Counted from the stretch's first letter, positions 22,154-30,565 are shown. The stretch is DNA of 64,000 bases from Lysobacter sp. S4-A87 (GCF_022637455.1 NZ_CP093341.1:620001-684000); one strand, 5' to 3'. Made by a program: numbers and translations. Notes: generated by a model not told the origin, from the letters alone.

Positions 22154-22238
22154 CCCACCGTAGCCCGGGTAAGCGAAGCGCACCCGGGATCGTTCGCGCC
22201 GGCCCCGGGTGCGCTTCGCTTACCCGGGCTACGGTGGG
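22154..22238. repeat. GTAG-type palindromic repeat doublet, copy 1 (hrcA-grpE spacer)
   Basis: Two inverted arms of 35 bases (22154-22188 and 22204-22238) are perfect reverse complements separated by 15 bases. Each arm begins GTAGCCCGGGTAAGCGAAGC. Related doublets occur at 25122-25196 and 45390-45460. The GTAG-headed, paired palindrome is typical of REP elements mobilised by RAYT transposases, known from Stenotrophomonas; no RAYT gene is in the window. It ends 2 bases before the hrcA stop codon. Confidence 0.85.
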
Positions 22239-22239
22239 G

Positions 22240-23295
22240 CTACGACTCGGAGTGGATTGCCGCTCCGAGCGCGTCGGCGGCGGCCTGCACCACTGGGATC
22301 ACCCGCTCGTAGGCCATCCGGGTGGGACCTATGACTCCCAGGACCCCCAGCACCTGGCCGCTGCCACCGCCGGCCACATAGGGCGCGGTGACCAGCGACA
22401 TCCCCTCAAGCGGGGCCAGGCCCGTCTCCTCGCCAATGAAGATGCGCACGCCCGGCGCCTGCACCGTGCGTTCGAGCAACTGCAGGATCTCGCGCTTGCG
22501 GGCGAAGGCGTCGAACAGATCGCGCAGGCGGTCCAGGTCGGCCAGCTCCTGCACCCCCATCAGCCGCGTCTGCCCGGCCAGGACCATGTCGTCGCCGCCC
22601 GGGGCCAGGGCCTGTTCGGCCAGCTCGACCGACTGCGTCAGCAACGACTGCATCTCGGTCTGGGCGCTGCGCAGCTCGCGCAGCAGGGTCGCGCGGATAT
22701 CGGCCACCGTGCGCCCGGCGAAGTGGGCGTTCAGGTAATTGGCCACGCGCTCTAGCTCGCCTGCGTCGAAAGGCCGGCGGGTCTGGACGATGCGGTTCTG
22801 CACTTCATTGTCGGCAAACACCAGGATCGCCAGTACCCGCGCGCCGTCGAGGGGCACGAAGTCGATCCGGCGGAACGCGAACTGCTCGCGCCGCGGCACG
22901 CTGACCACGCCGACGAAATGGGTCATCGCCGACAGCAGCTCCGAGGCGCTGCCGAGCAGGGCCTGGGTGCCGGAGCCGGCAGGGAGTTCGCCGCGCAGGC
23001 GGGCCAGGTCGCTGTCCGGCAACGGCCGGACCTGCAGCAGCGAGTCGACGAACAGTCGATAGCCCTGCGCCGTCGGGATCCGGCCGGCCGAGCTGTGGGG
23101 CGCGCTGAGCAGGCCAGCGTCCTCCAGGTCGGCGAGGATATTGCGGATGGTCGCCGCGCTCACATCGAGGCCGGCATGGCGCGCCAGCGTCTGCGAGCCG
23201 ATCGGCTCGCCGCTGTGGATATAGCGGCCGATCAGGGTGCGCAACAGCTGCCGTGCACGCGGGTCGAGGCTGGGATCGGCAGGTTTGCGGTTCAT
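22240..23295 (-). CDS. hrcA: Heat-inducible transcription repressor HrcA
   Basis: Repressor of class I heat-shock genes that normally binds CIRCE. The 351-residue protein has an N-terminal winged helix (LLRTLIGRYIHSGEPIGSQT, SAATIRNILADLEDAGLL, PHSSAGRIPTAQGYRLFVD) and the GAF-like HrcA domain ending in IGPTRMAYERVIPVVQAAAD. The ATG at 23295 fits the family start; the frame runs on through the divergent recN. No CIRCE inverted repeat (TTAGCACTC-N9-GAGTGCTAA) is visible upstream of hrcA, grpE or dnaK. Confidence 0.96.
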   Translation of the reverse strand: MNRKPADPSLDPRARQLLRTLIGRYIHSGEPIGSQTLARHAGLDVSAATIRNILADLEDAGLLSAPHSSAGRIPTAQGYRLFVDSLLQVRPLPDSDLARLRGELPAGSGTQALLGSASELLSAMTHFVGVVSVPRREQFAFRRIDFVPLDGARVLAILVFADNEVQNRIVQTRRPFDAGELERVANYLNAHFAGRTVADIRATLLRELRSAQTEMQSLLTQSVELAEQALAPGGDDMVLAGQTRLMGVQELADLDRLRDLFDAFARKREILQLLERTVQAPGVRIFIGEETGLAPLEGMSLVTAPYVAGGGSGQVLGVLGVIGPTRMAYERVIPVVQAAADALGAAIHSES

Positions 23296-23305
23296 GACGG
23301 GGATA

Positions 23306-23335
23306 TTGATAGGGCCCGGCCCGATCCGGTGCAAG
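23306..23335 (-). promoter_or_regulatory. Candidate sigma-32-like promoter of hrcA
   Basis: On the minus strand CTTGCAC (23329-23335) is separated by 14 bases from CCCTATCAA (23306-23314), resembling the heat-shock consensus. It ends only 10 bases before the hrcA ATG, so a transcript from it would have almost no leader. Weaker than the dnaK site. Confidence 0.4.
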
Positions 23336-23437
23336 GCTTTTCGGTGCCCGACATTGCGGGACGCGCCCCCCGGTCTGAACCTGCGAGACGCTCCCCCGCT
23401 ATCACGCCGCAACCCACACGAGGCACAATCGCGCTCC

Positions 23438-25117
23438 ATGCTCGTCCACCTCTCCCTCAAGCAGTTCGCCGTGGTCAGTGAAGCCGAGCTCGGCTTCGGC
23501 CCCGGCCTGACCGTCATCTCCGGCGAAACCGGCGCCGGCAAGTCGTTGCTGGTCGATGCGCTGGGCCTGATCTCGGGCCTGCGCGCCGACAGCGGCGTGG
23601 TCCGCCATGGCGCCGACCGCGCCGAACTGGTCGCCGGCTTCAGCCTCGATGACGTCCCCCTCGCCCACGCCTGGCTGCGTGACAACGAGCTCGACGAGGA
23701 CGACGCTTGCCAGGACGCGCCCTGCCAGATCCGCCGCGTCATCCGCGCCGATGGCGGCTCGCGCGCCTGGGTCAACGGCCGCCCGGTCACCCTGGGCCAG
23801 CTCAGCGAGCTGTCCGCCCTGCTGGTCGAAATCCACGGCCAGCACGAGCACCAGGCGCTGCTGTCACGCCCGAGCCAGCTGGCCCTGCTCGATGCCTTTG
23901 GCCGCACCCAGGCCGAACTCGGCGCCGTCGGAGCCGCAGCGGCACGCTGGAGCGCGTTGCTGGCAGAGCGCGACGAACTGTCGGCCAAGGGCGACGTGTC
24001 CGATCGCATCGGCTGGCTCGAACACCAGCATGGCGAGCTCGACCGCGAAGACCTGGAGGCAGACGCCATCGTCCGCCTGCAGGAAGACCATCGCCGCCAG
24101 TCCCATGCCGCCGACCTGATCGCCGCCTGCGAAGGTGCCTTCGCCCGCCTCGGCGGCGATGAAGGCCCGTCGCTGTCGCGCAGCCTGCAACAAGTGCGCA
24201 GCGACCTTCAGCGCGTGCTCGAACACGAACCGCGACTGGGCGATGTCGATGCCATGCTCGATGCCGCCGCCATCCAGGTCGACGAGGCGCTGGCCCTGCT
24301 CGACCGCGTGCGCAGCGATCTCGACCTCGACCCGTCCGCCCTGGAGGTGATCGAGCAACGCCTGACCCGCATCCACGAACTGGCGCGCAAGCATCGGGTT
24401 CCGCCCGAGCAGCTGGGCGCGCAGCGCGATGCAATCGCCGTCGAACTGGAATCCCTGCAGGGCGCCGGCGTGCGCCTGGCACGCCTCGACACCGAGATTG
24501 AAACCGCACGCCGCGACTGGCGCCAGGCCGCGGATGTCCTCGGCCGCCTGCGCCGTGATGCGGCTGCAAACCTGTCGGCCAGCACCACCGCGCTGATTTC
24601 CGAACTGGGCATGGGCGGCGGCCGCTTCGACATCCAGATCGAACCGGTCGAGTCGGACCGGCCCGATCCGCAGGGCGGTGAGCGCGTGGAGTTCCTGGTC
24701 GCCGCCAACCCGGGCCAGCCGGCGCGGGCACTGCGCAAGGTTGCCTCCGGCGGCGAACTGTCGCGAATCTCGCTGGCGATCGAGGTCGCCGCACTCGGAC
24801 TGGACGCCGTGCCGACGATGGTCTTCGACGAGGTCGACACCGGCATCGGTGGCGCCGTGGCCGAGATCGTCGGACAGAAGCTGCGAGCCCTGGGGGCCAG
24901 CCGCCAGGTGCTGTGCGTGACCCACCTGCCGCAGGTCGCCGCGCAGGGCCATGCCCATTACCGCGTCAGCAAGGCGGCCAGCGAAGGCGTCACCCAGAGC
25001 GCGGTGCAGTTGCTCAACGCCAAGCAGCGCGAGGAAGAACTGGCGCGCATGCTCGGCGGCGTCGAGCTCACCCGCGAGGCGCGGGCCGCGGCCAAGCGAC
25101 TGCTGGCCGACGTATAG
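23438..25117 (+). CDS. recN: DNA repair protein RecN
   Basis: SMC-like ATPase that acts in double-strand-break repair. The 559-residue protein begins MLVHLSLKQFAVVSEAEL and has Walker A GETGAGKSLLVDAL, two coiled-coil arms across the middle, the ABC signature VASGGELSRISLAI and Walker B PTMVFDEVDTGIGG, ending with the conserved CVTHLPQVAAQGHAHYRV region. The ATG at 23438 is used; the frame runs upstream through hrcA antisense. No clear ribosome-binding site precedes it. It is divergent from hrcA. Confidence 0.96.
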   Translation: MLVHLSLKQFAVVSEAELGFGPGLTVISGETGAGKSLLVDALGLISGLRADSGVVRHGADRAELVAGFSLDDVPLAHAWLRDNELDEDDACQDAPCQIRRVIRADGGSRAWVNGRPVTLGQLSELSALLVEIHGQHEHQALLSRPSQLALLDAFGRTQAELGAVGAAAARWSALLAERDELSAKGDVSDRIGWLEHQHGELDREDLEADAIVRLQEDHRRQSHAADLIAACEGAFARLGGDEGPSLSRSLQQVRSDLQRVLEHEPRLGDVDAMLDAAAIQVDEALALLDRVRSDLDLDPSALEVIEQRLTRIHELARKHRVPPEQLGAQRDAIAVELESLQGAGVRLARLDTEIETARRDWRQAADVLGRLRRDAAANLSASTTALISELGMGGGRFDIQIEPVESDRPDPQGGERVEFLVAANPGQPARALRKVASGGELSRISLAIEVAALGLDAVPTMVFDEVDTGIGGAVAEIVGQKLRALGASRQVLCVTHLPQVAAQGHAHYRVSKAASEGVTQSAVQLLNAKQREEELARMLGGVELTREARAAAKRLLADV

Positions 25118-25121
25118 CGAA

Positions 25122-25196
25122 CGTAGCCCGGGTAAGCGAAGCGCACCCGGGACTCGCGTCTGCAAACCCGGCTGCGCTTCGCTTACCCGGGCTACG
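25122..25196. repeat. GTAG-type palindromic repeat doublet, copy 2 (recN / ion-channel spacer)
   Basis: Arms 25122-25151 and 25167-25196 are near-perfect reverse complements (about 30 bases, one mismatch) around a 15-base centre. Sequence matches the copy at 22154-22238. It fills the spacer between the convergent recN and ion-channel genes, where it may also terminate transcription from both sides. Confidence 0.85.
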
Positions 25197-25199
25197 CGG

Positions 25200-25643
25200 C
25201 TACTGCGTGGGGATGCCGGATTCGGATACCTTCTTGCGCAATGTCGACTGCAGCACCGCCACCAGCAGCGCTACCGACCAGCCCGCCAGCAGCACGCCGA
25301 CCAGGCTCTGCAGCGCCCCGACCAGGCGCCACTCCGGTGGCAGCAGGACATCGCCGTACCCGAGCGTGGCATAGCTGACCACCGAGAAGTACAGCGAGGT
25401 GTTCCAGTCCCACTCGGCGTTCTTCCACTCGTAGAACCATGCCCAGACGACGGTCTCGGAGCTGTGCAGCAGCATCAACTCGATGACGACCCGGACCAGG
25501 TAGAAGTGCAGCATCCGGCCTTCGCGCGGGCGCTCCATCTTCGCGAGCTGTTTGATGGTGATGGCACTGTAGCCGCTGTGCATCACAACGGTGATGGCGG
25601 TCAACAGCAATGCCCAGAGCAACTGGTTAAGCATGTCGATCAT
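25200..25643 (-). CDS. Small potassium-channel-like membrane protein (single pore domain)
   Basis: A 147-residue membrane protein with an N-terminal helix (LLWALLLTAITVVMHSGYSA), a second helix around LVRVVIELMLLHS, a pore helix with the selectivity filter TLGYGDV, and a final helix (LQSLVGVLLAGWSVALLVAV). TLGYGD is the potassium-channel signature, so a tetrameric K+ channel of the Ion_trans_2 family is likely. It lacks any visible cytoplasmic RCK/TrkA_N regulatory domain. Starts at 25643 or 25634 are both possible. Confidence 0.8.
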   Translation of the reverse strand: MIDMLNQLLWALLLTAITVVMHSGYSAITIKQLAKMERPREGRMLHFYLVRVVIELMLLHSSETVVWAWFYEWKNAEWDWNTSLYFSVVSYATLGYGDVLLPPEWRLVGALQSLVGVLLAGWSVALLVAVLQSTLRKKVSESGIPTQ

Positions 25644-25727
25644 CCGTGGTTTTGTCCGCGTCCTTGTGGATCAGCCGCGCTTCGGCGGCGGTACCTGCCT
25701 TCGGACCTGCCCTGGCCCGGATACTGC

Positions 25728-26129
25728 TCAGCGCTTCTTGCGCACGTATAGCACTAGCGAATGCTCTTCGATCTCGTAGCCGTGCTTGGCAGCGATCTTG
25801 CGCTGCAGTTCCTCGATCTCCGGGCTTTCGAACTCGGTGATCTTGCCGGTATCGACGTCGACCATGTGGTCGTGGTGATGGCCGCGGTCGAGTTCGTACA
25901 CCGACTGCCCGGCCTCGAAGTTGTGCTTGAGCACCAGACCGGCCGCCTCGAACTGGGTCAGGACGCGGTAGACCGTGGCCAGGCCGATGTCCTCGCCGTG
26001 CTCGAGCAGGTGGCGATAGATGTCTTCGGCCGTCATGTGGCGGGGCTTGGACTGCTCCAGCAGCTCCAGGATCCGCAGGCGCGGGTGGGTGACCTTCAAT
26101 CCGGCATTGCGCAGGTCTTGCGATTCCAT
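25728..26129 (-). CDS. fur: Ferric uptake regulator Fur
   Basis: Iron-responsive repressor. The 133-residue protein has the N-terminal winged helix (LKVTHPRLRILELLEQ, LATVYRVLTQFEAAGLV) and the metal-binding region with GHHHDHMVDVDTGKITEF. It contains no cysteine at all; the CxxC structural-zinc pair of E. coli Fur is replaced by V-D-V-D-T, as in cysteine-poor Fur proteins of Pseudomonas and Xanthomonas relatives. It is divergent from bamE, the conserved arrangement. Confidence 0.94.
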   Translation of the reverse strand: MESQDLRNAGLKVTHPRLRILELLEQSKPRHMTAEDIYRHLLEHGEDIGLATVYRVLTQFEAAGLVLKHNFEAGQSVYELDRGHHHDHMVDVDTGKITEFESPEIEELQRKIAAKHGYEIEEHSLVLYVRKKR

Positions 26130-26259
26130 CTGGGTTCCTCGGGTCGAACGCTGCCGGACGGGCGCGGTGGCTGTGGCTGTGGCTGGGGCAGTGGCGCCTG
26201 GGACCAGGCGCCGGAACGCCCGATGAACGCGACCGGGCCACTGCCGCCTGCGTCCGCGC

Positions 26260-26287
26260 TTGGTGGATGCGGGCTTCAGTGTATCAT
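26260..26287 (+). promoter_or_regulatory. Sigma-70-like promoter of bamE
   Basis: TTGGTG (26260-26265) and TATCAT (26282-26287) are separated by 16 bases and lie 31 bases upstream of the bamE start, in the fur-bamE divergent spacer. Confidence 0.55.
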
Positions 26288-26317
26288 CGCCGCGTTATCC
26301 GCCTGTCGCAGACACCG

Positions 26318-26728
26318 ATGCCGAAGCACACGATGCACAAGCTCCTTCTGGTCCTTTCCATCGCCATGGTCACCGGCGGGTGCGGCATCCTCTACAAGCA
26401 GCCGATCTACCAGGGCAACCTGCTGGAAAAGGCCAATGTCGACCAGTTGCAGGCCGGCATGAGCAAGCAACAGGTGTCCCTGCTGCTGGGCTCGCCGTCG
26501 ATCGAGGACCCGTTCCACCACAGCCGCTGGGACTACACCTCGAGCCAGCGCACCGACCGTGTCGGCCACACCGAGATCAAGAACCTCACCCTGTGGTTTG
26601 AAGGCGACACTCTGGCGAAGTGGGAAGGCGACTACTTCCCCGAACAGGACGAAGACCTGGCCAAGTCGGCGCAGAAGCAGTTCGGCCGCAACCTGCCCAA
26701 GGAAAAGGACAAGCGCCGCGGGCGCTGA
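26318..26728 (+). CDS. bamE: Outer-membrane assembly lipoprotein BamE (SmpA/OmlA)
   Basis: Lipoprotein of the BAM complex that inserts beta-barrel proteins. The 136-residue protein has a lipoprotein signal peptide with lipobox VTGGC, followed by GILYKQPIYQGNLLEKANVD, the GMSKQQVSLLLGSP helix-loop and a WDYTS strand typical of the SmpA/OmlA fold. The start at 26318 (MPKHTMHKLL) or the ATG at 26333 gives the same mature protein. A basic tail (KEKDKRRGR) ends it. Confidence 0.95.
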   Translation: MPKHTMHKLLLVLSIAMVTGGCGILYKQPIYQGNLLEKANVDQLQAGMSKQQVSLLLGSPSIEDPFHHSRWDYTSSQRTDRVGHTEIKNLTLWFEGDTLAKWEGDYFPEQDEDLAKSAQKQFGRNLPKEKDKRRGR

Positions 26729-26783
26729 GTCCGGTCGCAGCGCGGCACCCGCGCTGCTCCCCTGCCCCGTCATGCCATCCCGG

Positions 26784-27047
26784 CTACTTGCGCGGCGCCT
26801 GCTGCGCGCGCCGGCGGCGTGACTCTTTCGGGTCCGCCTGCAGCGGCCTGAGCAGCTCCAGCCGGTCGCCGTCCCGCAGCCTCGTGCCAGGATCCGCGCG
26901 CACGCCGTATACGGCGTAGCCGGTGGTTTCCGCATCCGCGTCCAGACCGGCAGCCTTGAGGGCATCGGCCACGCTGGCACCTTCGGGCAATTCCAGGTCG
27001 ATGGCCTCGAAACGGTGCGGCCAGGCGCGGACGACCTCGACCTTCAT
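26784..27047 (-). CDS. rnfH: RnfH family ubiquitin-like protein (UPF0125)
   Basis: An 87-residue beta-grasp protein ([47 protein letters not shown]), paired with ratA across proteobacteria. Its biochemical role is not established. The ATG at 27047 overlaps the ratA stop, so the pair is coupled. The basic C-terminus ([14 protein letters not shown]) is usual for the family. Confidence 0.9.
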   Translation of the reverse strand: MKVEVVRAWPHRFEAIDLELPEGASVADALKAAGLDADAETTGYAVYGVRADPGTRLRDGDRLELLRPLQADPKESRRRRAQQAPRK

Positions 27048-27490
27048 GCCCCCTCGCGCGCCTCTTCGCCGCGGTCGGCCACCTTGATGAAGTCGTCGAC
27101 CATGCGGTCGGCCAGGCCCTGGAACCCGATCGCCATCGCCGGCCCCAGCAGTTTCACCTTGGGCTCGAACGTCAGCGTCAGGGTGACCTTGCAGGCCGAC
27201 TCGTCCAGGGCATGGAACTCCCAGCGCCCGCCCAGGCTGCGGAACGGGCCATCGACCAGCTTGAGCTCGATGTGGTGCGGCGGAGACATCGTGTTCTCGG
27301 TGGTGAACCACGTGCGCAGCGCGCCAAATCCGATGTCCAGGCGTGCGACCTTGCGACTGTCACCTTCCTCCAGCACCTGCGCCGCCTCGCACCAGTCGAA
27401 CCGGCGCGGATAGGCGGCCACATCGTTGACCAGCGCAAACATGCGCGCGGCGGAGTGTTCGACGAGGGCGGTACGGCGGATGGTCTGCAT
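27044..27490 (-). CDS. ratA: RatA-type START/cyclase-domain protein
   Basis: A 148-residue single-domain protein of the polyketide cyclase/START fold ([48 protein letters not shown]-like strands). E. coli RatA binds the 50S subunit and blocks association; related proteins act in coenzyme Q function. The toxin role is not certain for this family. It is upstream of and overlapping rnfH and divergent from smpB, as in most gammaproteobacteria. Confidence 0.9.
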   Translation of the reverse strand: MQTIRRTALVEHSAARMFALVNDVAAYPRRFDWCEAAQVLEEGDSRKVARLDIGFGALRTWFTTENTMSPPHHIELKLVDGPFRSLGGRWEFHALDESACKVTLTLTFEPKVKLLGPAMAIGFQGLADRMVDDFIKVADRGEEAREGA

Positions 27491-27556
27491 GGTCTGGGCT
27501 GGCGCCTGGCTTTGGGCCTGGTATCGCCCAGGCCCCGCTTCGGGGACAATGGTGCG

Positions 27557-28069
27557 ATGTCCAAGAATTCCAACAACAAGACCGGCAAGGATAAGGGAAA
27601 GGGCGGCGCCGGCGGCACCATCGCGCTTAACAAGCGCGCCCGCCACGATTACCTGCTCGAGCAGAAGTTCGAGGCCGGGCTGTCCCTGCAGGGCTGGGAA
27701 CTGAAGGCGATCCGTGCCGGCCGCGCCAACATCGTCGAAGGCTACGCGGTGGTGCGTAACGGCGAGATGTTCCTGCACGGCGTGCAGATCACCCCGCTGA
27801 TCTCGGCCTCGACCCATGTCGTGCCCGAGGAGCGCCGCACCCGCAAGCTGCTGATGCACCGCCACGAGATCGACAACCTGATCGGCCGCATCCAGCGCGA
27901 CGGCTATACCGTCGTGCCGACCGCGCTGTACTGGAAGGGCAACAAGGTCAAGTGCGAGATCGTCCTGGCCAAGGGCAAGCAGGCCCACGACAAGCGCCAG
28001 GCCAGCAAGGAACAGGACTGGCAGCGCGAGAAGCAGCGCGTGATGCGCGGGCACAACAAGAACGCATAG
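27557..28069 (+). CDS. smpB: SsrA-binding protein SmpB
   Basis: Binds tmRNA and is needed for trans-translation. The 170-residue protein has the OB-fold core ([47 protein letters not shown]), the conserved KLLMHRHEI and a basic C-terminal tail ([20 protein letters not shown]) that becomes helical in the ribosome. The ATG at 27557 is used. Its RNA partner ssrA is about 2.5 kb downstream on the same strand. Confidence 0.97.
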   Translation: MSKNSNNKTGKDKGKGGAGGTIALNKRARHDYLLEQKFEAGLSLQGWELKAIRAGRANIVEGYAVVRNGEMFLHGVQITPLISASTHVVPEERRTRKLLMHRHEIDNLIGRIQRDGYTVVPTALYWKGNKVKCEIVLAKGKQAHDKRQASKEQDWQREKQRVMRGHNKNA

Positions 28070-28096
28070 TTTCCGGGCTGCGCCCGCAAACCCCCA

Positions 28097-28180
28097 AGAT
28101 TCGCTCGCGAATCTCGGGCCCCATGCCGCGCTTCCATCCCCCATTCGCACCTTCGGTGCGAATCGCCCCCAACTTGGGGG
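28097..28180. repeat. Cluster of three hairpins in the smpB / histidine-kinase convergent spacer
   Basis: Within 84 bases there are three inverted repeats: AGATTCG-CTCG-CGAATCT (28097-28114), ATTCGCACC-TTC-GGTGCGAAT (28143-28163) and CCCCCAA-C-TTGGGGG (28166-28180). The first two share the GATTCG core. None has a U-tract of standard length, although TAAAA follows the last one on the plus strand. They may act as terminators for the two convergent genes or be remnants of a repeat family. Confidence 0.6.
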
Positions 28181-28203
28181 CTGGATAAAACCAGGGTAGC
28201 GGC

Positions 28204-30399
28204 TCAGTCGATCAGCTTTTCGCGCGGCAGCGTGAACCAGAACGTCGCGCCACGGCCCACTTCGCCCTCGGCGCGGATCGTGCCGCCGTGGCGCTCGACG
28301 ATGCGCTTGACCGAGGCCAGGCCGATGCCGTGGCCGGCGAAATCCTCGTTCTGGTGCAGGCGCTGGAATGGCCGGAACAGCTTGTCGACGTATTCCTGCG
28401 AGAAGCCCGCACCGTTGTCGCGGACGAAGTACTCCGGGCCGGTTTCGCGATGCACGGCGCCGAACTCGATCTGTGCGCCGACGCGGTCGCGGGTGAACTT
28501 CCAGGCATTGCCCAACAGGTTGCCGAGCAGATTGCGCAGCAATGTCGCATCGCCGATCACGAACAGCTCCGGTTCGATCTGGATGTCGACCTGGCGCTTG
28601 CCGTCGCCGACCCTGAGCTCTTCCAGCACTTCGCTGGCGAGCCGGCTGAGGTCGACACGCTCCAGCTTCAGTTCGCCACGACTCAGGCGAGACATCTTCA
28701 GCAGCGCGTCGATCAGCTCGCCCATGCGCGCCGCGGCACGGCGCACGCGCACCAGGTATCCCTTGCCGGCATCGTCCAGGCCGCCGGAATGGCGTTCGAC
28801 CAGGATCCGGCTGAAGCCGTCGATCGCCCGCAACGGCGCGCGAAGGTCGTGCGAGATGCTGTAGGCGAACGCCTCCAGCTCCTGGTTGGCCTGGCTCAGT
28901 TCGCGCGTGCGCAACGCCACGCGAGCCTCCAGCGTACGGTTGAGCGCGTGCACCCGCGCCTCGGCACGCAGGCGCTCGGTGACGTCCTCGACCTGCACCA
29001 GGCCGGCAATGTCCTGGCCGATGTTGCCCGGCACGGGCGAATAGGTCAGCTGCGCCTGGCGCGGCTCGCCGCCCTCGCGGTGCAGGCGGCGGGTGGCGCG
29101 ATGGATGCCCTGTGCATCGGTGCTGCCGCTGGCGTGGGCGATCATCTCCGGCTCGTCGCTTTCGAACAGCGCGTCGAAACGCACACCCACCAGCGCTTCC
29201 GGGGTCAGGCCGACAATGGTCGCCAGCGCCGGATTGGCTTCGACGATGTGGCCTTCACTGTCGAGCAGCGCCTTGCCGATCGCCGAATACAGCATGGCGC
29301 TGCGAAAGCGCATTTCGCTGCGCCGGAAGTCTTCGGTCATGCGCACCGCGATGCGGTACGCCTGCGCCTCGGTGCGCGCCAGCATCCAGGCGATCGCGTA
29401 AAGCAACAGCGACGAGAACAAGCCCAGCGCGAGCAGGTTCTGCAGGCCCTGCAGGCGCGGCGCGGCCACCGCCAGCGGCGCCGATTCGTAATCCACCCGC
29501 CAGCGGCGTCCGTACTGGTTGAAGCGCTCGCTGTGGCGGAACGCGGGCGGACGCTTGTCGCCGCCCTCGGACGTGGCAAACAGCTGGCGCTCTTCGCCGC
29601 CTTCGTCGAAGACACGGAAGCGGCCACTGCCGTGCACGGCGCCAAGGGCATTGCGCACGAAGCCGTCCATGCGCAGCGGCACGTAGGCCCAGCCCTGGAT
29701 GCCGGCCCTGCGCAGTCCGGTCGTCGCCGGGCGACTGCCGCCGCGATAGACCGGCAGGTACAACAGCAGCCCGGTGCCCTGGAGCGGGCCATCCTGGATC
29801 AGGTGCACCGGTCCGGACAGATAGGTATTGCCGGTGTCCATGGCGGCGGTCATCGCCGCCCGTCGCACCGGCTCGGCGAACATGTCGTAACCGACCGCGG
29901 CCACGTTCGCCGGCGTTTTTGGCTCCAGGTAGAGAATCGGCCCATAGTCCGCGCGCTCACCGCGCGGCCAGATCTCGAGCATTCCATAGCCCGAATCGCG
30001 CCAGGCCAGCTGCAGTTCCGGCAGGCGCGTGGCGGTGACGTATTCGGCAAAGCCAAGGCCGACCATGCCCGGGAAACGCTCCTGGATGTCCATGCCGTCG
30101 ACATAGGCCTTCCATTGCGCCGGCGTTGGCCGCTCCCGCGTCACCGAAGCGAACAACGACACGCCGCCGCGCGCGACCAGTTCGTACTTGATCATGCCCT
30201 GGCGCAGCAGCTCGGTGACTTCGGCACTCTTGCTGATGAACTCCGCCTCGGCCGCGCGAAGTTCGCGCTCGCGCGCCGCGCGCCAGGCCGTGAATACCAG
30301 AACCAGCGAACCGACCAGCACGATCAGCGCCAGCAGGTAGCCCCGCCGTGGCGACAGCTCCGCGAGTTCGGGGGTACGGGGGCCGGCGGCGTCGGTCAT
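28204..30399 (-). CDS. Membrane histidine kinase: CHASE sensor, PAS, HisKA-HATPase
   Basis: A 731-residue sensor kinase. A first membrane helix (GYLLALIVLVGSLVLVFTAW, about residues 22-41) is followed by a periplasmic CHASE domain (about 75-290; GYDMFAEPVRRAAMTAA), a second helix (NLLALGLFSSLLLYAIAWML), a PAS domain with PAC tail (about 370-480), a coiled coil, HisKA with the phospho-His box FAYSISHDLRAPLRAI, and HATPase boxes NLLGNLLGNAWKF, DNGAGF and GHGIGLASVKRI. No receiver domain and no response-regulator gene lies beside it, so it is an orphan kinase. The ligand is unknown. The start at 30399 is chosen; 30411 is also possible. Confidence 0.93.
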   Translation of the reverse strand: MTDAAGPRTPELAELSPRRGYLLALIVLVGSLVLVFTAWRAARERELRAAEAEFISKSAEVTELLRQGMIKYELVARGGVSLFASVTRERPTPAQWKAYVDGMDIQERFPGMVGLGFAEYVTATRLPELQLAWRDSGYGMLEIWPRGERADYGPILYLEPKTPANVAAVGYDMFAEPVRRAAMTAAMDTGNTYLSGPVHLIQDGPLQGTGLLLYLPVYRGGSRPATTGLRRAGIQGWAYVPLRMDGFVRNALGAVHGSGRFRVFDEGGEERQLFATSEGGDKRPPAFRHSERFNQYGRRWRVDYESAPLAVAAPRLQGLQNLLALGLFSSLLLYAIAWMLARTEAQAYRIAVRMTEDFRRSEMRFRSAMLYSAIGKALLDSEGHIVEANPALATIVGLTPEALVGVRFDALFESDEPEMIAHASGSTDAQGIHRATRRLHREGGEPRQAQLTYSPVPGNIGQDIAGLVQVEDVTERLRAEARVHALNRTLEARVALRTRELSQANQELEAFAYSISHDLRAPLRAIDGFSRILVERHSGGLDDAGKGYLVRVRRAAARMGELIDALLKMSRLSRGELKLERVDLSRLASEVLEELRVGDGKRQVDIQIEPELFVIGDATLLRNLLGNLLGNAWKFTRDRVGAQIEFGAVHRETGPEYFVRDNGAGFSQEYVDKLFRPFQRLHQNEDFAGHGIGLASVKRIVERHGGTIRAEGEVGRGATFWFTLPREKLID

Positions 30400-30511
30400 T
30401 GCCCCAAGCATACAAAGCCCGGGCGCCAAGCGGAGCATCGCCTGCGGCGTCTGCAGCCCCTGCCCCCGGCCACTGGTTGAATGGAAGCTGCCCTGCGACG
30501 TGTCGCGGCGC

Positions 30512-30539
30512 TTGTGTGGCCGGGATGCGGCCCTATACT
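30512..30539 (+). promoter_or_regulatory. Sigma-70-like promoter of ssrA
   Basis: TTGTGT (30512-30517) and TATACT (30534-30539) with a 16-base spacer lie 26 bases upstream of the mature tmRNA 5' end. Confidence 0.65.
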
Positions 30540-30565
30540 GACCGGGTCAGCGAACAGCTGTCCCC

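Noticed and set aside
22240-24069. Extended 609-residue HrcA
   Set aside because: The first 258 codons are antisense to recN; the ATG at 23295 gives a normal-length HrcA.
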